A stretch of 64,000 nt of DNA from Paenibacillus jilunlii (GTDB taxonomy: Bacteria; Bacillota; Bacilli; Paenibacillales; Paenibacillaceae), in contig NZ_FNGM01000004.1 in assembly GCF_900102965.1 (NCBI RefSeq), positions 258,604 to 322,603 of the forward strand, written 5' to 3'. Positions 42,398 to 53,000 of this stretch are shown piece by piece. How positions within the stretch are numbered: the stretch's first letter is position 1; every line of letters starts with the position of its first letter. Below the pieces are notes generated by a model. That model did not search any database and was not told where the DNA came from. It saw only the letters and a program-made list of their open reading frames with translations. A program made the position numbers and the translations under genes.

Positions 42398-43678
42398 TTA
42401 TAAGAAGCTATAGAGGCGAACGCCATGTGGCGGGATAGTTGTCTGCAGCGAGCCTGCGTTAAGCTCGGCCGGCGTTCCGCTCCACAGCTCGGTGCCGGCG
42501 GCTGTACCGCTCAGGCCAATCTCGTCAAGGGCCAGGTCCAGCTCTAGCGGGTGTCCGCCAACGTTGAATAGGGCAGCATAACGGGTGCCATCGGTGTGTT
42601 CGGCAGTCCAGACGATAAGCTCATCTGTGCAGAGCGCCTCCTTGGCTCCGCGGCTTTCGCGGTGCATGCGCAGAACCTCGCGGTTGGTAAGCAGCGACAG
42701 CGTCCAGTCGTCGTTGTCCCGCAGCTCGCCCCCGATGATCAGCGGCGAGCGGAAGATGCTCCAGAGCGACATCATCGTCAGCTGCTCGTCACGCGTGAAC
42801 CGGGTCCAGCGGTCCGCTCCCCCGCCATCCACAGAGCGGATGCCGATGTGGCCGAGCGGCAGCATATCGCAGTCCGGCCAGGAGCCGGCCTGGGGTACGC
42901 CCTGCCACTTCCGGCAGCGGCCGAACATATCCAGCAGCAGCGGCCACTGGTCCCAGAAGTCGTCCGTGACCCGCCACATGTTGGCATGTCCGGTGAAGAA
43001 CTCCGCATATTCAACCGGAGCGGGACCGGGGGAAAGACTCAGCACCATAGGCCGGCCGCAGCGTTCGATGGCTTTGGAGATCAGGGCGATCTCCGGCTGA
43101 TGGGTGTCGTACAGCCTGGAAGCCGCGATGTCATCGACCTTCACTAGGTCGACCCCCCACTGTGCGTAGAGTTCAAAGAGAGAATCATAGTACGCTTGTG
43201 CCCCTTCTTTGGAGGCGTCCACTCCGTACATATCTGTATTCCACGGACAGATGGAGTTCGTATGTGCAATATCGCGTGCGGTTGCCGTTGTGCCCAGAAT
43301 AGGCGCAGCGGCATGGACAGCCTGCCGCGGAATGCCGCGCATAATATGAATGCCGAAATGCAGTCCAAGACTGTGAACGTAGTCGGCTAACGGCTTGAAG
43401 CCTCGGCCGCCTGCTGCGGAAGGGAAGCGGTTCGCGGCAGGCATCAGCCGGGAATATTCGTCCATTACGAGCGGAACAAACGGCCGGTATTGAGAGGAAT
43501 TTGCATGGGGCTCGTACCATTGAATATCGACGGTAATGTAGCTCCAGCCGAAATCTTTGAGATGCTCTGCCATATATTCCGCATTGCCGCGGATTTCCTC
43601 TTCTGTTACGGCCGCGCCGTAGCAGTCCCAGCTGTTCCAGCCAAGCGGAGGTGTTGGTGCTGCAAGCTTATGAGTCAT
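42398..43678 (-). CDS. Glycoside hydrolase family 27 alpha-galactosidase
   Basis: 426 residues, no signal peptide. GH27 hallmarks: PTPPLGWNSWDCYGAAVTEEE at the start, YITVDIQWYEP, GLHFGIHIMRGIPRQ, WGVDLVKVDDIA with the nucleophile Asp, and a second Asp acid/base in WRVTDDFWDQW. A C-terminal beta domain follows (about 340-426). It removes terminal alpha-galactose from oligosaccharides such as raffinose-type sugars or galactomannan fragments in the cytoplasm; related GH27 members also act on beta-L-arabinopyranosides. AAAGGAG precedes the ATG. The gene is notably GC-richer than its neighbours. It stands alone, divergent from a CE2 esterase. Confidence 0.9.
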   Translation of the reverse strand: MTHKLAAPTPPLGWNSWDCYGAAVTEEEIRGNAEYMAEHLKDFGWSYITVDIQWYEPHANSSQYRPFVPLVMDEYSRLMPAANRFPSAAGGRGFKPLADYVHSLGLHFGIHIMRGIPRQAVHAAAPILGTTATARDIAHTNSICPWNTDMYGVDASKEGAQAYYDSLFELYAQWGVDLVKVDDIAASRLYDTHQPEIALISKAIERCGRPMVLSLSPGPAPVEYAEFFTGHANMWRVTDDFWDQWPLLLDMFGRCRKWQGVPQAGSWPDCDMLPLGHIGIRSVDGGGADRWTRFTRDEQLTMMSLWSIFRSPLIIGGELRDNDDWTLSLLTNREVLRMHRESRGAKEALCTDELIVWTAEHTDGTRYAALFNVGGHPLELDLALDEIGLSGTAAGTELWSGTPAELNAGSLQTTIPPHGVRLYSFL

Positions 43679-43878
43679 TATAAAGCTCCTTTACTGATGT
43701 ATTATTGCTCTTGTTAATTCCATCATAATAAAGGAGATTAGCGATATCTATAGTAATCTTGCGGGTCTAATAGCACTATATTGCGGTTTCAGCATTGATC
43801 TTACAGCAGCTTATTGAAAACAGAATATACCTTTGTTACTGTTACTAATATACAATCTATATAAGAAGGAAGGTTATT

Positions 43879-44949
43879 ATGTCTCCCAGAACTCAAACGT
43901 TTAAAGCGACGAATAAACATGTGAAAATCCTTGGCCGGACCCACTATTACAACGATGTGCTGTGGCTGGCTCTCTCAGGCGGCGGTATAGAATTTTCATT
44001 CTACGGCACGAAAGCGGAGATCACAATCAAGGGCGATGCAATTGCAACAACCGGCAATAATCTGGCCAGAATCGGCATCAGTGTAAACGGCAAAAGAGTT
44101 ATTGACGATCAGGTGGATCAGCCGCTCCAATCGTACACTGTATTTGAAAGCGGTACTGCGCAGAACGTCACGGTAAGGCTCATAAAACTCTCCGAGGCAG
44201 CGATGTCAACGGTAGGGATTCAGGACATTGCCGTCCACGCCGCTGATGGAATTAAGCCAACTCCGGATAAAATACATACTATTGAATTCATCGGCGATTC
44301 CATTACTTGCGGCTATGGGGTCGACGATGAGCATGAACTGCATTCTTTTTCCACAGCTACAGAAGATGTTACGAAAACCTATGCTTACCTAACTGCAGAG
44401 CAGCTTGAGGCTGACTACAGCATGGTTTCGTACAGCGGATACGGCATTATTACAGGCTATACGGAAAATGGCCACAAGCTCACCACACATCTTCTCCCGG
44501 ATTACTATGAAAAAGTGGGCAAGTCTGAGGGGAAGTTTGACAATCGCTTGCTGCCCCAAGATGTGCGCTGGGATTTCCGGAAGTTTGTGCCCGAACTCAT
44601 TGTTATTAACCTCGGAACGAACGATGATTCCTACACGAAAGAGGATACCGCCAAGCAGACGGAATACGCTGAAGAATATGTTGAATTTCTCAAAATGGTC
44701 AGACGAAATAACTCCCATGCTCCAATTCTGTGTACGCTGGGTATTATGGGGGACAGGCTGTATCCATATGTCGAACAAGCAGTGAAGCAATTTATCCGGG
44801 AGACAGGCGACAGCAAGATTACCGCTATGAAGTTTGATGTGCAGCTGGAAGCAGACGGCTACGCAGCCGACTTCCACCCGTCCCGGGCCACACACAGCAA
44901 AGCGGCCAAACAACTGACGTCCCATATTAAAGAGCTTATGAAGTGGTGA
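43879..44949 (+). CDS. SGNH/GDSL carbohydrate esterase (CE2-like)
   Basis: 356 residues. An N-terminal jelly roll (about 10-130, GGGIEFSFYGTKAEITIKG) is followed by an SGNH hydrolase domain with FIGDSITCGYGV (nucleophile Ser), a Gly-containing block SGYGI, INLGTNDDS (Asn), and DFHPSRATH with the catalytic His. This two-domain plan is that of carbohydrate esterase family 2, which removes acetyl groups from xylan and mannan sugars. No signal peptide, so it deacetylates imported oligosaccharides. AAGGAAGG precedes the ATG. Confidence 0.87.
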   Translation: MSPRTQTFKATNKHVKILGRTHYYNDVLWLALSGGGIEFSFYGTKAEITIKGDAIATTGNNLARIGISVNGKRVIDDQVDQPLQSYTVFESGTAQNVTVRLIKLSEAAMSTVGIQDIAVHAADGIKPTPDKIHTIEFIGDSITCGYGVDDEHELHSFSTATEDVTKTYAYLTAEQLEADYSMVSYSGYGIITGYTENGHKLTTHLLPDYYEKVGKSEGKFDNRLLPQDVRWDFRKFVPELIVINLGTNDDSYTKEDTAKQTEYAEEYVEFLKMVRRNNSHAPILCTLGIMGDRLYPYVEQAVKQFIRETGDSKITAMKFDVQLEADGYAADFHPSRATHSKAAKQLTSHIKELMKW

Positions 44950-45288
44950 CTCAAGTGAATAAAAAATGGGAAAAGCTTGAAATCGACTCTTCTTTAGAAT
45001 AAAATAACCTTAAAAAACTAAACACTAACGATTCTGTAAGATTTATCTTCGGACTGACTGGAAATGGTTATCTGATAACTGGGATATCACGTTAAATTAG
45101 ACGGCAACATCACAGCAACCCGAATGAATCTATTGAAGCTTAGGCACTTTAGAGAAATGAGGGGGACATAATGGCGGCAAAGACCAGGTAGTGTATACTT
45201 CACAAGTTACACGAAATGGCGAAGCCTTGCCATTTTTTTTGTTATGTTTAATGGATGTTTAACAAGTACTCGATAGAAACCGGGTATA
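44950..45288. other. Non-coding interval before the NRPS cluster
   Basis: No convincing gene. GGTTATCTGATAACT gives a small hairpin near 45065-45082, and AGGGGGACATAATGG (about 45162) sets a ribosome site before a frame of only six codons. A terminator ends the interval at 45215. It may hold a decayed gene or a small RNA; I recognise no riboswitch class. Confidence 0.4.
45215..45241 (+). terminator. Rho-independent terminator before the NRPS cluster
   Basis: AAATGGC and GCCATTT pair around GAAGCCTT, followed by eight T in total. It terminates something from the left, although no clear gene ends there, which hints at a small RNA. Confidence 0.75.
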
Positions 45289-45496
45289 TAGATTGAACTT
45301 GAAATTATAAAATCAGGGAAAAGTGGCGGAAGAGAAGTTTGGAACTGGAGGAGCGAATGCGTCCGCCTTTGTCTGCGGATTTCCACCGCGAACAGCGGTA
45401 TAAATCAAGAAATCTGCAGACAACAGCGGCCGGAAGTCCAAACATTCTCTGGAGTCACAACCAATCCCGAAATAGAAAAATCACAAGTTCAATCTA
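45289..45496. repeat. 208-bp palindromic element with 13-bp terminal inverted repeats (MITE-like)
   Basis: TAGATTGAACTTG (45289-45301) and CAAGTTCAATCTA (45484-45496) are perfect inverted ends. Inside, GAGAAGTTTGGAACT pairs with AGTCCAAACATTCTC, TTGTCTGCGGATTT with AAATCTGCAGACAA, and CCGC with GCGG. The whole can fold as one long hairpin. It has no gene and resembles miniature inverted-repeat elements seen in Paenibacillus genomes. It ends 50 bases before the first NRPS start, and TATAAT (45499-45504) directly follows it. Confidence 0.7.
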
Positions 45497-45545
45497 ATAT
45501 AATGGAATCATAAGGACTTGAGCGGTTATGGAGGAATTATTGCAT

Positions 45546-48500
45546 ATGAAACCAAGAATCTTCTATCCTTTAACTCATCCACAACAAAGAATATGGTCCA
45601 TCGAACAGATTTACCCGCAAACCCCGCTGCATAACATTGGGGGAACCATCAGAATCAAGGGGCCTGTTCAGTTTTCGCTACTGGAAAAGGCCATTGGGCT
45701 ATTCATCCGAAGTCATGAGGCATTAAGGCTGAGAATAGCTGCCCAGAACGGGGAGCCAAGGCAATACATCGATAATCATAATAATGATTTCCCATTAGAT
45801 TTCATAGATTTCTCCACATGCAGCGAACCGGAACGGGAGCTTGCGGACTGGGTGGAATCCATAGCGCAAAAGCCATTCGTCCTCGAAAACGAACGGCTTT
45901 TTTATTTTGCCATGTTTAGAGTCGCTGATCACGACAATGGCTATTTGGCCAAGTTCCATCATATCGTGGCAGATGGCTGGTCGATGAATATCATGACCGA
46001 TCAAATAAGCGGAATATATACCCGGCTTTTGCGGGGAGAAAGCGTGCAGGTTCAGCCTGGACCCTCTTATCTGGAGTACAGGGACGAGGAGCAAACTTAT
46101 CTTGCTTCAGAGCGGTTTTACAAAAACCAGACATTTTGGACCGGGAAATATCGGGCACTCCCGGATTCTTTTTTGAATGCCAGCTCGGACAGATTAGCCG
46201 GAAGCAGAAAAACGTATGAATGGAGTCCAGAACTCTCTGCCCGGATCAGGAGTTTTGCCGCAGCGCATAACTGTTCCTTGAATACCTTCTTTGTTACTGC
46301 GTATTTGCTGTATACCCACAAGGTTACGGGGCAAGACGATTTGGTCGTCGGCACACCAGTATTGAACCGGTCTGGCCCGAAGCAAAAAAGCACCTTTGGG
46401 ATGTATACCAGTACAATGCCGTTCCGCTATGTGATTGACGGCTCCAGTTCGGTACTGGACACGATGACCCGGATCAACAGCGAGTTAAGGGCCTGCTATT
46501 TTCATCAAAGATATCCTTATGACCGGTTAGTACAAGCGCTTGAGCTTAAGAAAAAAGGCGTGGATCAATTATTTAATGTCTGTGTCAATTACTACAATAC
46601 CAAGCTGGGTACAGAAATCAACGGATACCCTGTTGAAAGTGACGAGTTCTACAGCGGGCAGCAGATGTATTCCATGCAGCTTATGCTTAAAGAATGGACG
46701 GGCTCCGGAAGCATTACCGCAAGCTTTGACTATAAGCAAAACGACTTCACAGATGAACAAATTGATGATATGTACGGCCATCTCACGAGGTTAATCACGA
46801 CAATGGTGTCTGACCCGGAAGCGCAGATCAGACAAATCAGCATCCTGTCGAAGGAAGAGTGGACAGAACGGGTGCATACTTATAATGCGACCCAAGCCGC
46901 TTACCCGCATGACAAAACCATCTGCCAGCTGTTTGAAGAACAGGCGGAAAAGACACCGGATGCAATCGCTGTTACCTACAAGAATGAGCACCTGACTTAC
47001 AAACAGCTTAATGAGAAGGCCAACCAGCTTGCAGGATTTCTTACCGAAAAGGGTGTCGGCAGAGAAACCATTGTCGGTTTGTTGACCGCACACTCGCTGG
47101 AAACGGTAATAGGCGTCCTTGGTATCGGCAAGGCAGGCGGAGCCTTCCTGCCCATCGACCCCGGTAATCCGGCTGAGCGGCTGGGTTATATCCTGCAAGA
47201 CAGCAGCGCGGAATTCCTGCTCACTAATCTCTCTCTCTCGGATGAATGTAGTTTTGACGGTGTGATCATCGATATGGAAGGGATTAATTACGATGCATAC
47301 GGGACCTCCAATGTGAAGCCGGTGAGCAAACCGGATGATTTGGTCTACGTGATCTACACCTCCGGCTCCACAGGGAAACCCAAAGGCACCATGATTGAGC
47401 ACCGGGGATTAGTGAATTATATTTGCTGGGCGAAGAAGGTCTATGTGAAGCAGACGGAGGAAGTATTTCCGCTCTATTCCTCACTTGCGTTCGATCTGAC
47501 GGTCACTTCCCTCTTTACGCCATTAATCAGCGGTGGAGCCGTCCTTGTGTACCGCGACGATGAAGACGAATATGTTCTGTTCCGGATTCTGAAGGAGAAT
47601 CAGGCCACCATCGTGAAGCTTACGCCTTCCCATCTATCCTTGTTACTGGACCGGGACAATCTGAATTCCTCCGTCAAACGTTTTATCGTTGGAGGAGAAA
47701 ATCTGAAGGTCAGTCTTGCGCAACAAGTCTATGACAGTTTTGGAGGAAATATCGAGATCTTCAATGAATATGGGCCGACCGAAACAGTGGTCGGATGCAT
47801 GATCCATTCTTATGCACCGGATACAGACATGAGAGCAGCCGTGCCCATTGGAAGGCCTGCCGATAATGTGCAAATCTATCTTTTGGATACAACGCTGGTC
47901 CCGGTCCCTGTTCACGCCGTAGGTGAAATCTATATTGCCGGGGACGGCGTGGCAAGAGGATACCTGAACAACCCTGAGCTGACTGCGGAGAAATTTATAG
48001 ACAACCCGTTTGCTCCGGGAAAGAGGATGTATAAGACGGGGGATCAAGGGAGGTTCCTGCGGGATGGGACACTGGAGTATATTGGCAGGGTTGATACGCA
48101 AATCAAGATCAGGGGATATCGCGTTGAGCTTGGGGAGATCGAGAAGCATCTGCTACATCACACGGAGATAGCAGAGGCCGTCGTCCTGAACCGTCAAGAT
48201 AAGCAGCAGCATGCTTACCTTTGCGCCTATATCGTTTCGAAACGTAAGCTTGCAGCCCATGAGTTAAAAGAATACCTGATGAAGCAGCTGCCTGACTACC
48301 TCATTCCGTTACATTTTATCGAAGTGCAGGAAATTCCCTTAACCGTAAACGGTAAGGTGGATAAAGCTTTATTGGAGAAAATCGCACTTCCGGAAGGAGA
48401 AGACAAAACGTGTATCCAACCGAGATATGAATATGAAGAGCAGCTCATTCAAGTTGTCAAGGAGGTTTTGCGGGTTGACGGTGCAGGGGTGAAGCACAAC

Positions 48501-50036
48501 TTTTATCATCTGGGCGGTGACTCCATCCAAGCCATTCAGGTCGCTTCGAAAATGAGTCAAAGAGGCTTCAAGCTTAAAGTGAAGGACATTCTGTCATTTC
48601 CCGTCCTCGAAGAGATGGCGACATTCATTGAAGCGGTGCGGTCAGAGGGGATGGAGCAGGGAGCAGCTGAAGGCAGCATACCTCTTACACCCATCCTGTC
48701 CTATTTTTTTTCGCAGCATTTTGCCAAGGCCGATCACTATCATCAAAGTGTGATGGCAGTGATTAAGAAAGGGATAGGACCGGATACGCTGGAAAAAGCG
48801 TTAAGTGCACTAATCCGGCATCATGATTCCCTGCGGATCAATTACAAGCGTGACAGCGGCGAGTTGTTCTATAATCAGGAGCATTATCTTACCCGCCTAT
48901 TCATTGAAGAATATGATTTCTCAGACTTATCCCTGCCCGAACAAGAGACTAAGCTGGGGGAAGCGGCCCAGAGTCTGGCTGCAAGCTTCGATCTACAGCA
49001 AGGCCTTTTATTGAGAGCGGCTGTATTTGATCTCGGCTATGTCCGGAAAATGCTGCTGATTGCCCATCATCTTGTGGTAGACGGTGTATCCTGGAGAATT
49101 ATCCTGGAAGATATGAATACCTTGCTGCAGCAGATCCATCACGGCCAAGAAACAGCGCTTCCTTTGAAAACAAGCTCCTATCAGACATGGGCTAAGGCGC
49201 TGGAGGCCAGCCGGGTGACGCTGGGAATGAAGGACGAAGAGTACTGGAATTCGATATTGCAGAAGCATTTTACGTTTTCGGCTGACCATGACCAGGGAGC
49301 GGATACTCTCGCAAGCTGCCATACATTAATATCCGATCTTGGGCAATCTGAGACCACGGCGCTTCTGTCTGAAGCCAATATTCCCTACAATACAGAACCA
49401 CTCGATTTGCTGCTAACGTCTTTACTGGTGACAGTCAAAGAATGGACGGGCAGCAGAGATATGGTCATTGAAATGGAAGGGCATGGACGGGAGGATATCG
49501 ACGAACTTGTAGATGTCACAAGAACGGTAGGTTGGTTTACAAGCTTGTATCCATTCGGCATTACCTTGAACGGGGAATCCCTTCCCGGACAGATTAAACA
49601 GGTTAAAGAGGAACGAAGAAGAGTGCCCGGTAACGGAATAGGATTTGGATTATTGCGCCAGCTTGGCCGTATTGGAGATTACCATCTGCGCAAATTCATC
49701 CGCTTTAATTATCTTGGGGAGTTTATCCAGGATTACGGTGAAGGATATCTGACACTTTCGGGAGATCAATTTCAGCACAATGTAAGCGGGGACAACCATC
49801 TGACAAGTTTGCTGGACATCAACTGCTTTATAATCGATGGCCATTTACAGCTGCGTCTGACGTATAGCCGGAGTAAATTCCTGGACATGACCATGGAACG
49901 GTTTCAACTTCATTGGATCAGAAATTTGAAGCTGGTGATTGAACATTGCAGCAATACTGAAAGAAAAGAATATACGCCCTCCGACTTTGATACGGTTGAT
50001 ATTTCCCAGGAGGAGCTCGACAGTCTGTTCAGCTGA
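45546..50036 (+). CDS. Nonribosomal peptide synthetase C-A(Asn)-T-E, loading module of prodrug type
   Basis: 1496 residues from ATG 45546 (GGAGG upstream; ATG 45528 also possible). Condensation domain about 1-440 with HHIVADGW near residue 138. Adenylation about 460-960: YTSGSTGKPKGTMIEH, NEYGPTETVVG, YKTGDQGR. Thiolation FYHLGGDSIQAIQ with Ser near 992. Epimerisation to the end with HHLVVDGVSWR, VGWFTSLYPF and NYLGEF. Reading the A-domain pocket by alignment to GrsA gives D-L-T-K-I-G-E-V-G-K, near the Asn code DLTKLGEVGK. The C domain has no upstream module and therefore should attach a fatty acid. Predicted product: N-acyl-D-Asn, as in ZmaO, XcnA and ClbN. Confidence 0.93.
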   Translation: MKPRIFYPLTHPQQRIWSIEQIYPQTPLHNIGGTIRIKGPVQFSLLEKAIGLFIRSHEALRLRIAAQNGEPRQYIDNHNNDFPLDFIDFSTCSEPERELADWVESIAQKPFVLENERLFYFAMFRVADHDNGYLAKFHHIVADGWSMNIMTDQISGIYTRLLRGESVQVQPGPSYLEYRDEEQTYLASERFYKNQTFWTGKYRALPDSFLNASSDRLAGSRKTYEWSPELSARIRSFAAAHNCSLNTFFVTAYLLYTHKVTGQDDLVVGTPVLNRSGPKQKSTFGMYTSTMPFRYVIDGSSSVLDTMTRINSELRACYFHQRYPYDRLVQALELKKKGVDQLFNVCVNYYNTKLGTEINGYPVESDEFYSGQQMYSMQLMLKEWTGSGSITASFDYKQNDFTDEQIDDMYGHLTRLITTMVSDPEAQIRQISILSKEEWTERVHTYNATQAAYPHDKTICQLFEEQAEKTPDAIAVTYKNEHLTYKQLNEKANQLAGFLTEKGVGRETIVGLLTAHSLETVIGVLGIGKAGGAFLPIDPGNPAERLGYILQDSSAEFLLTNLSLSDECSFDGVIIDMEGINYDAYGTSNVKPVSKPDDLVYVIYTSGSTGKPKGTMIEHRGLVNYICWAKKVYVKQTEEVFPLYSSLAFDLTVTSLFTPLISGGAVLVYRDDEDEYVLFRILKENQATIVKLTPSHLSLLLDRDNLNSSVKRFIVGGENLKVSLAQQVYDSFGGNIEIFNEYGPTETVVGCMIHSYAPDTDMRAAVPIGRPADNVQIYLLDTTLVPVPVHAVGEIYIAGDGVARGYLNNPELTAEKFIDNPFAPGKRMYKTGDQGRFLRDGTLEYIGRVDTQIKIRGYRVELGEIEKHLLHHTEIAEAVVLNRQDKQQHAYLCAYIVSKRKLAAHELKEYLMKQLPDYLIPLHFIEVQEIPLTVNGKVDKALLEKIALPEGEDKTCIQPRYEYEEQLIQVVKEVLRVDGAGVKHNFYHLGGDSIQAIQVASKMSQRGFKLKVKDILSFPVLEEMATFIEAVRSEGMEQGAAEGSIPLTPILSYFFSQHFAKADHYHQSVMAVIKKGIGPDTLEKALSALIRHHDSLRINYKRDSGELFYNQEHYLTRLFIEEYDFSDLSLPEQETKLGEAAQSLAASFDLQQGLLLRAAVFDLGYVRKMLLIAHHLVVDGVSWRIILEDMNTLLQQIHHGQETALPLKTSSYQTWAKALEASRVTLGMKDEEYWNSILQKHFTFSADHDQGADTLASCHTLISDLGQSETTALLSEANIPYNTEPLDLLLTSLLVTVKEWTGSRDMVIEMEGHGREDIDELVDVTRTVGWFTSLYPFGITLNGESLPGQIKQVKEERRRVPGNGIGFGLLRQLGRIGDYHLRKFIRFNYLGEFIQDYGEGYLTLSGDQFQHNVSGDNHLTSLLDINCFIIDGHLQLRLTYSRSKFLDMTMERFQLHWIRNLKLVIEHCSNTERKEYTPSDFDTVDISQEELDSLFS

Positions 50037-50066
50037 TGGTGAAAATTCAGGATGCGAGGTTATGGG

Positions 50067-53000
50067 ATGAAAAAAGGGATTGCGGGATGGCTCGTCTTGT
50101 TGCTGCTGACCATGGTACTGCCACTGCATGCATGGGCAGAACCGGCTGCTCCAAACAGTTTGCCTAATGAGGAAACTGCCAGCATTGAAGCCTGGATCAA
50201 AAAGAATATGCAGGAAGGCAAAATACCGGGTGCAGCCGTTGTTATTGTTAAGGGCGGGCAAACTGTCTACAGCAAAGGCTTTGGGGATTCCGATGTGGCA
50301 GCTAAGCGTCCTGTGACTCCGGAGACCTTGTTCGAGCTTGGTTCGACCAGTAAGGCTTTTACTGCATTGGCTGTATTATCGCTGGAACAACAGGGCTTGC
50401 TTCATTTGAAAGATCCTGTACAGAAATACCTTCCCTGGTTTCAGGTTGCCTATGCCGGAGAAAACGGCTCTGGTAAAAGCCGTGCGGCTGAGATTACCCT
50501 GGAACAGCTGCTTCATCATACCAGCGGCCTTCCATTTGATACGATTAGCGATATTCCCGTTGGCGGGGATGAACAGGCGCTGGAGCGTACGGTCAAGGCG
50601 GTGGTTGGGGAGAAGCTCGATTTTTACCCTGGGGAAAGGTTTCAGTATGCTTCCATCAATTATGATATCCTGGGGCTTGTGATCGAAAAAGTAACGGGAG
50701 AATCATTTGAGGCTTACCTGAAGAATAACGTATTGACCCCCCTGGGGTTGAAAAATACCTACCTTTTCCGTACAGAAGCGGAGCAGCATGAAATGGCGAA
50801 AGGGTATAAGCTCGGATTCTTAAAGGCGAGGGAATACCAGGCGCCTGTGTATCGCGGAAATACGCCTGCCGGTTATGTCATTTCGAATGGCAACGATATG
50901 GCAGCGTGGCTGAAAATCCAGATGGGCGAGCGGGCGGAACCTGCGATGGATGCCGATGTGATCGGCCGCTCCCATGAGCCGGACCGGTCCGTCTTCCCCG
51001 GCCTTGACGGTTCTTCCTACGCGGCAGGCTGGTTTGTCTATCAGAAAGGGAGCGGAGAGCTTTCCCATGGAGGCAGCAATCCGAATTATTCCTCTTCCGT
51101 AGTGTTCCGCCCGGAGGAGAAGATCGGGGTCGCCGTATTGGCGAACATCAACTCGTCCTACACCCAGGCGATGGGCCAGGGAATTATGGAAATTCTGCAC
51201 AACCAAAAGCTGCCTGAGAACGTATCCGATCAATACCGCAGTGTGGATAAAATCGCTACTGTCATTCTCTGTATTGCGGTCCCGTTGATCCTGTTAACGG
51301 GCTGGTTTTTCATCATAACCATCAAAGAAATTATCACAAAGGAAAGAAGGCTCCGCCGGAATACCGCCAAAAACATTTATGGGCTGGCCGTGTTGCTGGG
51401 ATTTTTGGGGCTGGTCAGTTATTGCCTTTATGAGGTTCCGGTTGTTTTATTTAGCGGGCTTTCATGGGAGCTTGTTGAAGTATGGGCCCCATCAAGCTTT
51501 ATGATAGCGATCCCGGGTTTATTAATCGGGGTCGTTTTCTTTTCCCTTTACTACTTCACCACATCACTGTTCCCTAAAGCGCGGGACCGGACATTGTTTC
51601 CTATCATCTTGCTTAGCACCATAAGCGGCTTCGGAAATGCAATTATCATCTTTATTATTAATGAAGCGCTGAACCATACCAACCGTTTTCAGATGGGTTT
51701 GTTCTCGTTTTTTGTAATGGGTATCGCTGTCTATGTCTTTGGCCAAAGGCTGGTTAGAATAAAGCTGATCACCCTGACCAATGAAATGGTCTTTCAAAAA
51801 AGAACGGATCTGATCGACAAGATTCTGCGTTCTTCGTATCAAAATATCGAAACCATCGAAAAAGAACGGATCTATTCGGTATTAAACAATGATACGGAAA
51901 CGATCAGCGGTGTTACCAATATTCTCATTTTTGGCGTGACCAGCCTTATCACTTTACTTTGCTGTTTCGTCTATTTAGGCACGATTAATCTGCTTGGCTT
52001 GCTGATCTCGGTTGCGGTGATTTTGCTCGCAGCCGGACTTTATTTTTTGGCGGGAAGGCATGCCAATCAAGTCTGGGGAGAGACCAGGGATATTCAAAAT
52101 ACTTTTTTCAAGTTCATCAATCACATGGTCAGCGGCTTCAAGGAGCTTAGCCTTCATAAAGGTAAAAAAGAGGAGTTCCAGGAAGAGCTTAAGCAAAGCT
52201 GTGATACCTACCGGATCAAACGGATTCAGGGAGACTTAAGCTTCGCCAATGTATTTGTGATGGGAGAGCTGCTGTTTACCTTTGTAATCGGGGTTGTGGC
52301 CTTTGTTTTTCCGCTGCTCTTTGAGGACATTTCCAACAGCTCGCTCAGAGCCTATATCTTTGTCTTTCTGTATATGACAGGGCCGGTCCACGGCGTACTG
52401 GATGCCATTCCGAATTTCATCCGGGTCCGGATCAGCTGGAACAGGTTAAATGAGCTGTCCAAGCAGCTGGATACGGTTGAGGAAAGGCATGAAGACCCTT
52501 CTACTAATGAATGGTCTGGAGATGCCCCCATCCATTTGGAGGCCAGGGATATTACTTACCATTACCAATCCCAGGAAGGCGAACAGTTCGCAGTAGGGCC
52601 GCTGAATCTGAGCGTCCGTTCCGGGCAGGTTACTTTTGTTACAGGCGGGAACGGGAGCGGGAAGTCAACCCTGGGCAAATTAATAACGGGCTTATATAAG
52701 CCCGATCAGGGAGAAATTCTATTGAATGGCCGGCAGGCAGCGCCGGAAGAACTGAGCCAGAGCTTTTCCGCTATATTCAGTGATTTCCACCTGTTTGACA
52801 GGCTATACGGAATGGAAACCGAAGGCAAAAGTCAGGAGATTCATGAGTACTTACAGAAGCTGGATATTGATCACAAGGTCCAAATTCAGCAGGGGGCCTT
52901 TAGCACCGTAAACCTCTCAACCGGACAGCGGAAGCGGTTAGCGCTCCTGATCAGCTGCCTGGAGGATCGTCCGATCTATCTTTTTGATGAATGGGCTGCT

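Noticed and set aside
44950..45215. Possible riboswitch before the NRPS cluster
   Set aside because: I compared it by eye with common classes (c-di-GMP, SAM, lysine, guanidine, T-box) and found no conserved core; also a terminator separates it from the NRPS genes.
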